Shown: positions 25,001 to 36,030 of the stretch, piece by piece | How the letters are laid out: every line of letters starts with the position of its first letter | How positions within the stretch are numbered: position 1 is the first letter of the stretch | Assembly: GCA_023614405.1 (NCBI GenBank) | Contig: CM042687.1 | Span: 262,613,480 to 262,677,479 of the forward strand | DNA: 64,000 nt | DNA from: Avena insularis | Lineage: Eukaryota; Streptophyta; Magnoliopsida; Poales; Poaceae | Direction of reading: 5' to 3' | Translations under genes and position numbers: made by a program | The notes under the pieces: model-generated | The model's database searches: none | The model's input: the letters and a program-made list of their open reading frames with translations, nothing else | What the model was told of the DNA's origin: nothing

Positions 25001-26072
25001 GGCCCGCCGACATACCGATGGGTGTATGTTAGCGATCCGCAAAAAGGGTCGAAGTGCTTGTGGATACTTTGGTGCACCCCTGCAGGGTTAAATCTTTTCG
25101 AGAAGCCGTGTCCGCGGTTATGGACGACTTGGAGCACAGTGCTTGATCATAGACAACTATAACTAAAGTTTACTGTTATAAATTGCCTTGTATCCGATGT
25201 GACTAGTAATCAGCTCAACTACAACGGAATGGCTAAATAAAAGTACCACCAACTGCTGGGTTTTTGGGGTTATCTCATGCTAATTGTATTTGACTAGTAA
25301 GTGTCGCAACTACAACGGAATGGTTAACTAAAATTGCCCACTGCTTATTATATCGGGATGACTATCTATACCTGACTAGTAATTGCCGCAACTATAACGG
25401 AATGAATAAAACTGCCAACTGTGTGAGTTCCTCGGTTGACTTCCTCGTTTGGTCTCGAGGGGGAAAATACCAGGATGGGTATGTTTGGTGGTAGTATCAG
25501 GTTGGTTCCGAATAGGTCTTTCTTACCCCTCTCTGATAGCCGCTATTTGTATCGAGTCTCTATAGGTTGTTTAGTGCATGCTGCCGCTGCCGCTCAGTCC
25601 ACCATACCTATGTAGGCGAGGACCGCCGAATTCTAGCCTCGCCGTGTACTGGCCTCAGTACTGACCGCTCTCTCTTTTTCCTTTGCCCTTTGTCGGCACC
25701 CCTTTTGTTTAAGCAGGTTTTGAGATCGACGTCGTTAGCAGGGTTACCCTTCCGGCTTGGCCTGGGCAGGGTTATGGACGCCATTGGTTATTCTTCAGGG
25801 CTCTTAGCCCCATTTGCATCTTGTCCGTAGTCGGGCGCTATATCGTTTTCAAGGTGATTTGGATCTTTGTATATTATATCTGTATTCTTGACTCATTGAG
25901 TCGCTGTTGTATATATACCTGTTCTGTGGGTCCCATCGAGGACTGTTGTGTAATGTTATTACTTCGTTTTCCACCCGCACGAAAGTGCCTGGTGGGCGTC
26001 CTTGAATCGTTTCTATGCGGGTTTGGCGGGAAGCGCTAAAACTTGCATAGGGCCGATTCTGAGGGTGTTACA
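22011..26072 (+). repeat. 3' LTR of the LARD-like element
   Basis: This is the second LTR copy, ending TGTTACA next to the duplication ATCGT. The blocks 23770-24960 and 18946-20140 are almost base-identical. The GC-rich block 22290-23100 differs from 17430-18320 by many one- to few-base indels. Confidence 0.9.
25072..25135 (+). other. Conserved LTR block (copy in LARD-like 3' LTR)
   Basis: The same 18 bp core as at 20284 occurs at 25108-25125, with a complete CCCCTGCAGGG part upstream. Confidence 0.7.
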
Positions 26073-27636
26073 ATCGTCCACGTCGAGCAGCGCCGACGAG
26101 ACAGAACCCTAGCATGGCCGGTGGGGGTCGTGGGAGGCTCACCGGGGCTCAGGCGATGGGGGCGAACGACAAAGTCGACAACGGCGATTCTCCTGGTACC
26201 GGCAGCTTCTCCTGGGGCGGCTCCAATCGATGGTGCCTCTCCTCCTCTGCAGCGGCGAACTCCGGTGAAATTCCGGCCACCTGGTGCTCGCCTTGCTCCG
26301 GGAGTGAATGGGGGGTATCAATGAGAGGTGGGGAGTGAACTAGTGTGAAGAAAACGAGCGGGGGAGGTCTCCTTTTATAGTGGCTGAAGGGGACCAAAGG
26401 GTGCAGGATGAGCTCGTCGGGGTAGGCTGCACGGCGATCTAACGGCATGGGCGATGATAGGGGGCGGTGTTGTGCTCCCTGGCGAAGCTCAACGGCGAGG
26501 TGTCAGGGCATGGGGCGATGCGAATCAGTCAGAACATCGCGGCGCTCTGGGCGGGTCCGACGACAATTTTAATGGCGCACAAGCGCTCCTGGTCACGCGG
26601 AGGCGAACGGGCGTGTCTACGGGGTTGCTGGGGTGCTGGCGATCAAGCACGCAAGCGACGAGGGCGGCGCGTGGTCTGTGGGCGTGTGTCACGGTTGGCG
26701 CACTGGCGCACTCTCGGCTCGCTCGTAGTGAGGCTTGGCATGCTTGGGTAGTGTGGTCCAGGGGCTGGCAATGCTCGAGGCTTGGACAGGGGGTGGCGGT
26801 GGGCGGTGGTCAGTGCTCCAGACATGCTTGCTACGCTTGGTGCTTGCTCTAGCTAGCTAGCCATGGTCGGCTAGAAGGGTGCCTTCGGGTTGGCATGGCA
26901 TGGTGCAATGGGTAGGGTCTAGGGGTGGTCAAGGCACTGGTTGGCACTAGGGGAGACAAGTGTGATCAATGGTGAACAATGCTTAGCCAAATTACTGCTC
27001 AAAAGAGTGAAGTTTGGCTAGTTTGATTTTCTGTCTCCAAGTGTTTGATGAAATGGCCACAAGAAACTCAAATTTGATTTTTTGGTTCAAACTTGGTGGG
27101 TTGGCTGGGCACATACTAGGGAATATCTGGTTAGTTGGATTGGTCAAGGGACACTGGTTTGGTTGGGTTTTGAAAATGTGTGATCATCACATATGTTAAA
27201 GATTAAATTTTGAATTGTCATTTGAATCAAGTTGCCAAATGTTTCTGCAAGTTTGAAAGGTGGGATTTGATTCACTTTTACTTGTTCTTGCAAGGGGTGA
27301 AAACAATTGGAAAAGTTTCTGTTTAAAATCTTGGATTAGAAACACTCAAAGTGACCTAGTGAGCAAGATTGGCAAAAATGACCATTTGCTTTATTTGATT
27401 TGTTTTTGATTTTCTATTTATTTGTTTCTGCTTGGAAATGTTTTATATGATGTTATTTTCATATTTAAACTATTCCTTGGTATTTAGGTTAATCACACAA
27501 GTCCATTCATGCATTCATCAAATCATCACATACACACATGCATTCATTTTGTTTTTATTTAATCAAAGTTTTTGTTAACCCTAATTTTAGTGATTAGAGT
27601 TTGATGATCATTGTTTCGTATTTTTGGGATGTTACA
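26073..27636 (-). repeat. 5' LTR of the Tekay element, proximal (U3) part
   Basis: It continues the LTR broken at 17145 and matches the 3' LTR copy at 1-1545. It ends GATGTTACA at 27636. The next base belongs to the Tat antisense ORF. The open frames at 26043-26852 match frames of the other LTR only as shared repeat sequence. Confidence 0.9.
26371..26380 (-). promoter_or_regulatory. TATA box of Tekay 5' LTR
   Basis: The minus strand reads CTATAAAAGG, identical to 279-288. It would drive the genomic transcript, but the LARD-like insertion now separates it from the PBS and gag. Confidence 0.6.
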
Positions 27637-30600
27637 GAGAGAAGGTGTACCTCAAAGCACAATTGGTATGCGGCGTTTCCTTGCCCATCTCCAATTTCTT
27701 CCTTGCTGTCCTCAACCATTACCGGGTTTAACCTCAGAACCTTTCCCCCAATAGCATCCTCGCTCTTAGCAACTACGCGGCTCTTTGTGAGGGTTACCTA
27801 GGGATTAGGCCTAGGTTATATCTCTTTATCTACTTTTTACCGTCAAGAGGGAAGCCGGAGCCGGCAAGGATGAGCTCAAGAACTGTGGGACAATTATCTT
27901 TAAGATCCGGCCTGGCCGGCGATTCCCCGACATCGTCGGCCATGAGTCATGCAAAAACTGGCAACGGGCATACTTCTACGGCCCAGATATCCCTCTGTCT
28001 GGCCAAGAAGCGACATATCCGGACTTTGTCGACCGAGCCGCTGCCGGAGTCCCGACATGGAGATCCCAGGTTACCCTTCCCTCCGACAATGACGCCTCCC
28101 GCGCCATAAGGCGGATAGAGTGCTTCATGGAGATGGGTCTAACCGGATTGGACCTAGCCATGTGCTGGTTCGTCAGGCGGATCCAGCCTCTGCAGCACCG
28201 CTCCAAGCTGATGCATGAATACACCAAGGATAGGAAGGATAGCCTCCGCATCTCTGAGGACAACTTCTCTAGTGATTCCATCAAGCTCCGCCTCAAGGAC
28301 ATCGTCAAGGCGAAGGATAGGAAGCGTGGCTTCACCATCACCTACGACATGTTCGAGGAGGGCAAGTTCCTAGAGGTACCTGTTTATTTTCCGTGTATGA
28401 CATTTGCTCCAGTTCTTCCGTCTTGCCTTTATCATCTTATCTAACACTTTGTGATTTCACTTAATAGCTTAAGAGTCTAGAGGAGGACGACATGGCTGTC
28501 CAAATCTATGACCCAAAGATGAAGGAAGTCACTGTCATGTCCGACGACGATTCTCCATTGGTGCGTAAGCGTAAGAGCTCCACCTCTGACGCTGCCAACG
28601 GAGGCAAGAAGAAGAAGAAGGAGGGTGGAGCCTCCAAGAAGACTACCGCTGCCCTGGAGGCGGAGAAGAGAAATATCACCGGGATCCCTTTCACCAAAGC
28701 ACCCACAGTTGTGTAAGTATCTCATCCTCAGATATTGTCCATTGCTCGTCTTATTCCTGTACTTATACTTTTTGCATGTTTCAGGAAGAAGGCCAGTGTT
28801 AGTTTGAAGAAGACCTCCAAAACTTTGAGGGCTTCTAAAAACATTAAAGATATGCTGCATCGTGATGTGTCTCACCATGCGTCTCCCGCCATCGCCCCTG
28901 TCACTCCCAGCGCCCAGCCTACACCTGCTCCAACAAGCTCTTCGGCTAAGAATGCATCTGGCCCTTCCGCCATGGAAGTGGACTCAGCTACCTCCGTGGA
29001 TCTCGTCGTTGCTGGCAAACAGGCGACGCAAGAAAGCACCGCAACCAAAATGGCTGAAGCTCTGGCTAAGGATGCCATCGGTAGAGGCAAGGCGGTGGTG
29101 GTGGGTGGAACGTATATTGAAGGCGGCACCTCTGCACCCAGGATAACCACAGAGCTCCCGAAGATAGTCTACCCGGTGCTTACGCCGAGTATCTCTACTC
29201 TGGCTCCTGGTGCAGTGCCGACATCTCCAACATGCGGTCTTGAGGAGCTTCTCCGACAAGCAGATATCTTGCGAGGAAATAGCCTTTCCTTCAGCAAGTT
29301 GTTCGCCGAGAGCGCTACCAACCTCAAGATCATCGCACTTGTAAGTTTTATTTACCTTTTGCATTTCATATGAGTATCTCACTGTAGCCCCAGAGGATTT
29401 AGACAGAAAACCACTGGTCTTTGCATCTGAATGCTCTGAGAGTGACTAAGCTAGAAAACTTCCCACTGTAGCCTCCAAGTATTTAGTTTGAATGAATTAT
29501 TCTGACTAGATACTTTCAGAGTAGCATACGTAGTGTTTGTAAATTTCGATACTGTAGCCCCCAAGATTCTAGTTGAAAACTGAATTAGTTCCGACTAGAT
29601 GCATAAAGAAAGACTAAGCATATGACTGAGTTAAAGAAAATTATACTATAGCCCCCAAGCTTCAATTTGAAAACTGAATGAGTTCCGACTAGATGCTTAA
29701 AGAAAGACTAAAGCATATTGCCAAGTTTAAAACTCTCACTATAGCCCCCAAGCCTCTAGGTGGATAGTTATCTGGATAGATACTCCAAGTAGACTAAGTG
29801 ATTTTGATCTTATTTCCACAGAATGAAAATGCTCGGAGAGGTGTCGCCAATGAAAAGTTCCACAAGATGCGCGCGGAGTTGGAAGCTGAAAAGGGTAAAA
29901 CTACCTTCTTGAAGGATCAAATCACCAAGAGCAAGAGTCTGTTTTTCCTTTCGTTTTCGTATTCCGACTTGGTCTTGTGCCAGCACTTTCCGAGTACTTA
30001 CTGTGTATTGTCATTTCTCCGACTTGCAGAAAACATTGCCAAGGCCAAGGATATTGTTGAGCAATCCAAGCACATTGATTTGCTGGATAGCAAAAACAAA
30101 ATCCTTAAACAGGAGAGAAAAGATACGCTGAAGATGCAAGAGGACTCCATAAAGGCCCTGCAGGAGTCCGCCAACATGGAGATGAACCGCTTGAAGCAGG
30201 AGATTGCAATGCTGAAAGAGCAGAAGAAAGCTGCCGATGAGAAAAATCAACGCAATATTGAAGCATACAAGATCCTCCGACAAGAACGAGACTCCATGGC
30301 GGAGACGCTCTAGCAAGCTGAGGCGAGCATCTTTGGTAAGTGACTCTCCGTCTTGTACTACTGTAAGTCAGATACTTTGAATTTTTATGTTATTGAACTC
30401 ATGTGCTCCCTTGTCGGAATTGCAGCTCCTATTGGTTTAACCCAATCGCCTCCTCCGGCTAAGGAATGCATGGTCCTCGCCGGCAACTTTATCAGCACCG
30501 CCATCAGGCAGGCCAAGGAGATAGCCAAGCCCCTCTAGATCAATATCAAAGCGGTGGATTCCGTGATGAAGTTCTCGGAGATCCTGTGCCAAGCCCCCGA

Positions 30601-30946
30601 GCGTATTTTAAGCTGGAAAGCTTCATGTACACGGGATGGTGCAAGGATGGCGCTATCGATGGTCAAGGCGCACTATGAAGATGCCGACATCAACGTGGTA
30701 ACCTTAGGTCTTCCCGACGTAGATGATGACGACCAGAAGATTGACCATAAGGCTATTTGGTCATCTCTCGCGGGCTATGACACAAGGGTTGCCGAGTTGG
30801 TCGACCACAATGTCTTCATGTCGCTCGAGATCATTGACGGCGATCATCAAGGCTCCTCTGAGTCCCTCAAGACCACCGACTTCGAAGAGGATAACTCTCA
30901 TGCTGCCGATGACGCTGCTTCCAAGTCTCCTGCACCAGAGGAATGA
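27637..30946 (+). pseudogene. Antisense ORF of Tat element, gypsy-type transposon domain protein, six exons
   Basis: Six exons are supported by GT-AG borders with matching phase: up to 28375, 28468-28712, 28785-29340, 29822-29936, 30030-30335 and 30426-30946. Exon 1 is cut at 27637 by the Tekay insertion. It carries the putative gypsy-type transposon domain (PF04195-like: LPISNFFLAVLNHYRV, NYAALCEGYLGIRP), with a TAA near 27729 and a frameshift near 27840. Exon 2 has a lysine cluster (GGKKKKKEGG) resembling a nuclear signal. Exons 4-5 encode a long coiled coil, and exon 6 ends at TGA 30944-30946. In-frame TAG codons lie at 30311-30313 and 30536-30538. The function of such antisense proteins is unknown. 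Confidence 0.85.
29384..29760 (-). repeat. Tandem repeat with GTAGCCCCC core in antisense-ORF intron 3
   Basis: Five units about 80-95 bases long start near 29384, 29465, 29551, 29644 and 29737. Each contains CTRTAGCCCCCAAG or a near variant, followed by a phrase like TAGTTTGAA. The units lie wholly within intron 3 (29341-29821). The same core is repeated in the non-autonomous element at 10230-10790. Confidence 0.78.
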
Positions 30947-31459
30947 AAAAACAATATGTAATATTTGTTTCATCTGTAATTTGTGTATGCGTAAAAACTA
31001 ATCTATTAACTTAAGGCGGAAAAACAATAGTTGTATTTTCCTACTACTCAAGAACTCGTTCTAGCATGTAATTATTTTTTAAGCAAGTGATGGCTTATCC
31101 ATTACTCTGGTTTTTATGCTTGACCTTTCGTGAGTCAGAAGACTCGTAGTCGGAACCATGTGATCAGGTGATGATGCCCAATGGCACCGTCAAAATCCTA
31201 AGCACAAAATCGCTGACAACAAGTGCCGAAAGTCACTACTCTAGAATCCACATAAAAACAACAAAGAACGTGTAGACCAGAAAACTTAAGCTAACACCCG
31301 TAGGCGGAATTTTCACAAGTGCAAATGCAAACTTGTGCATAAAGATTTTATACGATCCAAAAATGAACACTAAAGGAGGTAAAAGACTCAGAAATATGAG
31401 TGAACTAGAGAGCTTTATTTCATTGATCATATAAGAGGTACACAGTAGATAAAAATATG
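30947..31459 (-). other. Tat 3' untranslated region between integrase and antisense ORF
   Basis: No gene is seen on either strand. Positions 31085-31270 are clearly homologous to 11043-11230 of the non-autonomous element (shared GGCTTATCCATTA and TTGACCTTTCGTGAG). This ties the two elements to related families. Confidence 0.75.
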
Positions 31460-32859
31460 CTAAGTGTAAAAAGGACGTAGTTGTGCTATGTTCCATGGCT
31501 GATCAAGCTCCGGGTAGTCATCATCCGGGTCACGTCGCTTATGCTTATGATCTTCGCTGGGTCTATCCTCAAGTTCACGATTGTCAACGAGGTAGTAAGA
31601 CCCATTGAGCGGCGCCTTGCTTATGATGAACGGTCCTTCCCATGGCGGGGATAATTTGTGTGACTTCTTCTGCTTAAGTCGAAGCACCAGATCCCCCTCT
31701 TTAAACGAGCGATGTTGAACGCGGCGACTATGGTAGCTACGTAGCTTCTGCTGGTAGATGGCGGATCTTTGGCATGCCAAAACGCGCTCTTCCTCGAGAA
31801 GGTCCACATCTAGGCGTCTGGATTCTTCATCGTCATCTTCGTCGTAGGCGGCAACTCTTAGTGAATCGTGAAGGATGTTAGAAGGCAGGATGGCTTCTGC
31901 TCCATATACCATGAAGTAAGGGGTGTAGCCGGTGGATCTCTTGGGTGTAGTTCATAAACTCCACAGCACAGATGGAAATTGTTCTGCCCAGGCTCCAGCT
32001 GCTCTATGTAGCGGTGCTTATAGACGTGGTTTGATTCCCTGCAGAATTAATCCATTGGCTCGCTCAACTTGGCCATTTGACTGTGGGTGTGCCACAGATG
32101 CTAGGTAAAGTCGGATGCCCTTGTCCCAACAATAAGCTTCCACTTCTCTGAGTGACAAGTTGATGCCGTTGTCGGTGATGATGATGTGTGGGAGACCAAA
32201 TCTCACCACTAGATCTCGGAAGAAACTAAGGGCGGTTGCCCCGTCAAGCTTTCTAATGGGTTTAGCTTCTATCCATTTGGTGAATTTATCAACTGCTACT
32301 AGCAGATGCGTACACCCACATGGTGTCGTATGTACTGGACCAACCATGTCTAGCCCCCAGACTGCAAACGGCCAAGTTATTGGTATTGTTCGCAATTCTT
32401 CAGCTGGAACATGGGGTTGCCGGGCATAATACTGGCATCCCATGCATGTCTCAACCAGATTGTCGGCGTCCGCCTTCACAGTCAGCCAGTAGAATCCTTG
32501 CTGGAAGGCTTTGGAGACCAATGATCGGGGAGCAGCGTGATGCCCGCAATCTCCGAGATGGATCTCACGTAGGATTTCAATACCTTCCTGCTGGGAAACA
32601 CACTTAAGGTATACATAAGTGGTGCTTCTTCTGTAGAGCTGTCCATTGATTATGGTATAGCCCTTTGCTCGATGTACTATTTGTCGTCTTTCGACTTTGT
32701 TGTTGGGCAAAGTTCCGTGTACGAGGTATTCCACGAACGGTTGTGTCCAAGCCGGAGGGACCTTTGTCACCGTGTGAACGAAAGAGTCAACTCTATCCGG
32801 GTTGTCGATGGCTGCTCCCTTCACGGATGGTGTCTGTAGATGCTCCAAGAAAACGCCAG
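31460..32859 (-). pseudogene. Tat pol: integrase
   Basis: The zinc-binding region lies near 32570-32440 (REIHLGDCGHH ... CMGCQYYA). The core starts with WGLDMVGPVHT near 32355, the second aspartate is in IITDNG near 32175, and the glutamate is in NGQVERANG near 32055. After a stop at 32018 the frame is disturbed. The C-terminal part resumes at MVYGAEAILP (31912) and runs to 31460 with a GPF-like PPWEGPFIISKAPLNGSY. Integrase joins element DNA to the chromosome. No chromodomain is present, as expected for the non-chromovirus Tat lineage. Confidence 0.88.
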
Positions 32860-34498
32860 GCGGAATTTGTTTGCACCCTGATCCAAGCTTAGACAGTAGA
32901 TCAGCTGCCTCGTTTTGCTCCCTAGGCACATACCTGACTTTGTAGCCCAAGAAGCTCTTGGCTATCTCGTCCACTTCGTCGTGATATGCCGCCATGATAG
33001 GGTTCCACGTGTTCTAGGTGCCAGCCACCTGCTGGGAAACCAAGTTGGAATCTCCACAGCAAACTATGTGCTTGATGCTAATATCCTTGGCTACGCGTAG
33101 TCCGTGATTGAGTTCTTCATACTCCGCCATGTTCTTCGTAGCCTCGAAGTGGATCTGCAGAACATAGTGTAGATTTTTCCCGGTTGGTGACTGTAACAGT
33201 ACACCAGCCCCCGAGCCATTGAGTAGTTTTGATCCGTCAAAGTGCATCACCCAGTATTCTGGCTCTAGCATTGGGGTAGCATCTGGCATCTCCGTCCAAT
33301 CTGCAATAAAATCCGCCAAGGGTTGTGACTTGATAGTGTCGCGTCTATTGTAGGTGATCTCGAAGGTGGCAAGTTCAATGCCCCACTTCGCGACCCTTCC
33401 TGTAGCATCGTTGTTGTTGATGATGTCGGACAGTGGAGCCTTGCTCACCATTGTAATAGGGTGCTCCTGGAAGTAGTGCATTAGCTTCCGAGAAGCAAGG
33501 AACACTCCATAAGCTATCTTCTGGTAGTGCGGGTAAAGCTGCTTGGACTCCGTCAAGACCTCTCTTACATAGTAAACTGGTCGTTGAACTCCGTACTCAT
33601 GCCCTGGTTCTTTCCGCTCTACTACGACGACGATGCTGATTACCCGGTTGGTGGCCGCCATGTAGATTAACATAGGCTCCCCAGGCTCGAGTGCTGCAAG
33701 GATAGGTGTCGAGGATAATGTCTCCTTTAGCTTCTTCAGTGTTGCATCTAATTCGTCCGTCCATGTAAATTTGTCCGCCTTCTTCAGCAACTTGTATAGC
33801 GGTAGAGCCTTCTCTCCAAGTCGGCTGACGAACCGACTAACCGCTGCAACGCAACCTATTAGCCGTTGTATGTCCTTCGGGCATGTCAGACGGTTTATGT
33901 TTAGGAGGGCCTTGATTTTCTCCGGGTTCACCTCGATTCCACACTGGGAAACAATGAAGCCCAACAATTTGCCGGCTGGAACCCCGAAAACGCACTTCTT
34001 AGGGTTAAGCATCATGTTGTATTTCCGGAGATTATCAAAGGTTTCCATTAAGTAGGAGATTAAGTCGTTTGACTTTTTAGACATCACCGCTATATCGTCC
34101 ACATAGGTGTGAATGTTCCAACAAATTTGATCGTGTAGGCAATGTTGCATTTTCCGCTGGTACGTAGCACCTGCGTTTTTTAGCCCAAAGGGCATCATGA
34201 CATAGCAGAACGTGTCGTAAGGTGTGGTGAACGAAGTGGCCAATTGGTCCGACTTCCTCATCTTGATTTTGTGGTATCCTGAGTATGCATCAAGAAATCA
34301 CAAAATTTCCGAGCCAGCCGTCGAGTCAATGACTTGGTCAATGCGAGGCAAAGCAAACGGATCTTTGGGACACGCTTTGTTCAAGCCGGTGTAATCAACG
34401 CACATTCTTAATTCTTTGGTTCCCTTTTTGGGGACAAGTATAGGATTGGCCACCCATCGGGTGTGAAGGACTTCTCGAATAAAACTAACCTTAAGTAA
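32860..34498 (-). pseudogene. Tat pol: reverse transcriptase, decayed RNase H and second RNase H
   Basis: One frame runs from the Copia insertion to the integrase, broken by a TGA near 34296 and a TAG at 33014-33016. RT shows LRMCVDYTGLNKACPKD near 34400, MPFGLKNAGATYQ near 34200 and YVDDIAVMSK near 34100. The first RNase H (about 33700-33400) has LIYMAATN where an active enzyme has aspartate, so it appears catalytically dead. A second RNase H follows (33256-32860) with HFDGS, NMAEYEEL, CGDSNLV and NEAADLLSK, keeping all four acidic positions. This dual arrangement is a known trait of Tat elements. The RT N-terminus continues at 47470. Confidence 0.88.
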
Positions 34499-35319
34499 CC
34501 TAGTGACAGGACTATATTTTCCCATGCTATTTTGGTGATGATGACAATCCCACTTGTGGTTTAACCGTGTACTTGAGTTTTAGGAAAAATGCTTTTGATG
34601 ATTCCTATGGATTATGTGGATGCTCTCTTTGGTATCTAATGAAGACGGCAGCCTTTAGTTTTTTTAGTTTCTCTCTTTTTATTGCTTTAGGTCATCGTAC
34701 TATCAAGAGGGGGTCCATCTCGGAAGGCTGTGGGAAATCACTTGTTCTTGCACAAACCCCATATGCACCACCACAGCCATCCTACTCATCTGCGAGAGAG
34801 CGAGGTTCTGATCTGCTAGAGTCGTTTCTGTCTGATCGGAACTTCCGGCCAGGCGCTAGAAGTTCCGCTCAGGACTTTTCTGTGGGATTAGTTCCGATCC
34901 AACTTCCGCTGGAACATCCGGTGAGATCCCAGTACCTTCTGTTTGGGTATGCTCTATTTGCTGGAACTTCCACCGGAAGTTGCACCGGAAGTTCCGGTGA
35001 GGAATTTCCGTTGCTCCTACCAGAAAGTTCCTGAGCGGAACTTCCGCCCAGACGCCGGAACTTCCGATCAGACATGCTTCGCGACCCAGATGTTCTGCCC
35101 CTAGTTCTACTCCAAGTTCCGGTGAAGGATCAGTATACTTCTGTTAGAAGTGGTCTATTTGACGGAACTTGGGCCAGAACTTGCATCGGAAGTTTTGCCG
35201 GAACTTCCGGTCATTTTGACCGGAACTTCCAGTGAAGCTTTTGGAGCGGGCGTCAACGGGCTGATGACCGTTGAAGCCTTGCTAGGCGGAACTTCTAGCC
35301 GCTCACCGGAAGTTCCGGT

Positions 35320-35974
35320 TAAGGATGGCGATGGAGCGGGTTTGGACGGATATACCAAAACCAAATCCAAATCCATGAACCTCACTCTATCCCGCCCACG
35401 AAGATATCCATGGGCATGGATGGCGCCCAAGATCCAAACCCGTTGGATATCCATGGACATGGATATCCATTGGTTTACAGGCTATATAAATAATCATAAC
35501 AACATTTAGTATAACCGCAACATTATAGCAATTTTTATAGCATTACATCAGCATTTTAGTCGGTCTGCTAAAAGGGGAGCCATATCCATCGCATCCCCTA
35601 GCCTGGTGGCTACCCCGTGCCCTTATCCAATTGTGCAACTGTGACCTAGGGCTTTATAGCGTACAGAGTAATAAGAGAATTATGGATTACCGATTACTAC
35701 TTAGATGGGCCTTTGGGCATGCGGCTTGGAAGTTGGGGTCATTTATTGAGAAAATATTGCACATGTAAAAAACAATCTCAATGACATGTGGGTTCCACGT
35801 GTCAGCCAGGTATCCGTTGGATATCAATGGAGTGAAACCACTACCCATGACCACCCCATGAATTAGCGGATATCGCCCCATGAAATTTGTGGATGTAATT
35901 AGGCCTCCATACCCTTACCCTCCGGGTCGGATATCCGTGGATACCCGGATCCATGGATAAAATTGCCATCCTTA
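35320..35974. mobile_element. hAT-type miniature element (655 bp) nested in the Copia 5' LTR
   Basis: Termini are TAAGGATGGCGAT and its inverted counterpart ending TTGCCATCCTTA (12 of 13 bases complementary). The 8 bp duplication GTTCCGGT (35312-35319 and 35975-35982) fits hAT transposition. The 3' LTR lacks the insert at the same site. Its interior holds GGATATCC/CCATGG palindromic phrases and no transposase frame, so it is non-autonomous. Confidence 0.88.
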
Positions 35975-36021
35975 GTTCCGGTGAGGTCGCGGAGGCTGTA
36001 ACGGTTCAGCGTGGAGGGAGC

Positions 36022-36030
36022 CTATTTAAG
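36022..36030 (+). promoter_or_regulatory. TATA box of Copia 5' LTR
   Basis: CTATTTAAG, followed by a pyrimidine-rich stretch. It is conserved in the 3' LTR at 46738-46746. Confidence 0.55.

Larger units (their letters stand above)
17146..26072 (+). mobile_element. Long-LTR, short-interior non-autonomous retrotransposon (LARD-like)
   Basis: Two LTRs of about 4.07 kb flank an interior of only about 0.8 kb. The insertion has the perfect target duplication ATCGT (17141-17145 and 26073-26077) and sits inside the Tekay 5' LTR. LTR ends are TGTGGCATCCC and GGGTGTTACA. A PBS-like TGGTATCGAGC follows the first LTR and sets plus orientation. No gag or pol domain is present, so transposition must rely on proteins from another element. 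The shared 60 bp LTR block and a PBS resembling the tRNA-Met type suggest a Tekay-related helper. Most of the two LTRs is nearly identical, which points to recent insertion. Confidence 0.88.
1..27636 (-). mobile_element. Tekay-lineage Ty3/Gypsy chromovirus, degenerate, with three nested insertions
   Basis: The element reads on the minus strand. In element order it has a 5' LTR (27636 down to 14738), a tRNA-Met-type PBS, an upstream ORF, gag, protease, RT, RNase H, integrase with chromodomain, a polypurine tract and a 3' LTR that runs off the window at position 1. The LTR pieces 1-1545 and about 26101-27636 match over their full shared length. LTR ends are TGTAACATCCC and TGTTGACA in element sense. 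Assignment to the chromovirus Tekay (Del) clade rests on the chromodomain after integrase, the GPF motif and the roughly 4 kb LTR. All reading frames carry nonsense codons or frameshifts, so this copy is non-functional. The target duplication on the high side would be GAGAG (27637-27641); its partner lies outside the window. The host of the insertion is the antisense ORF of a Tat element. Confidence 0.9.
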
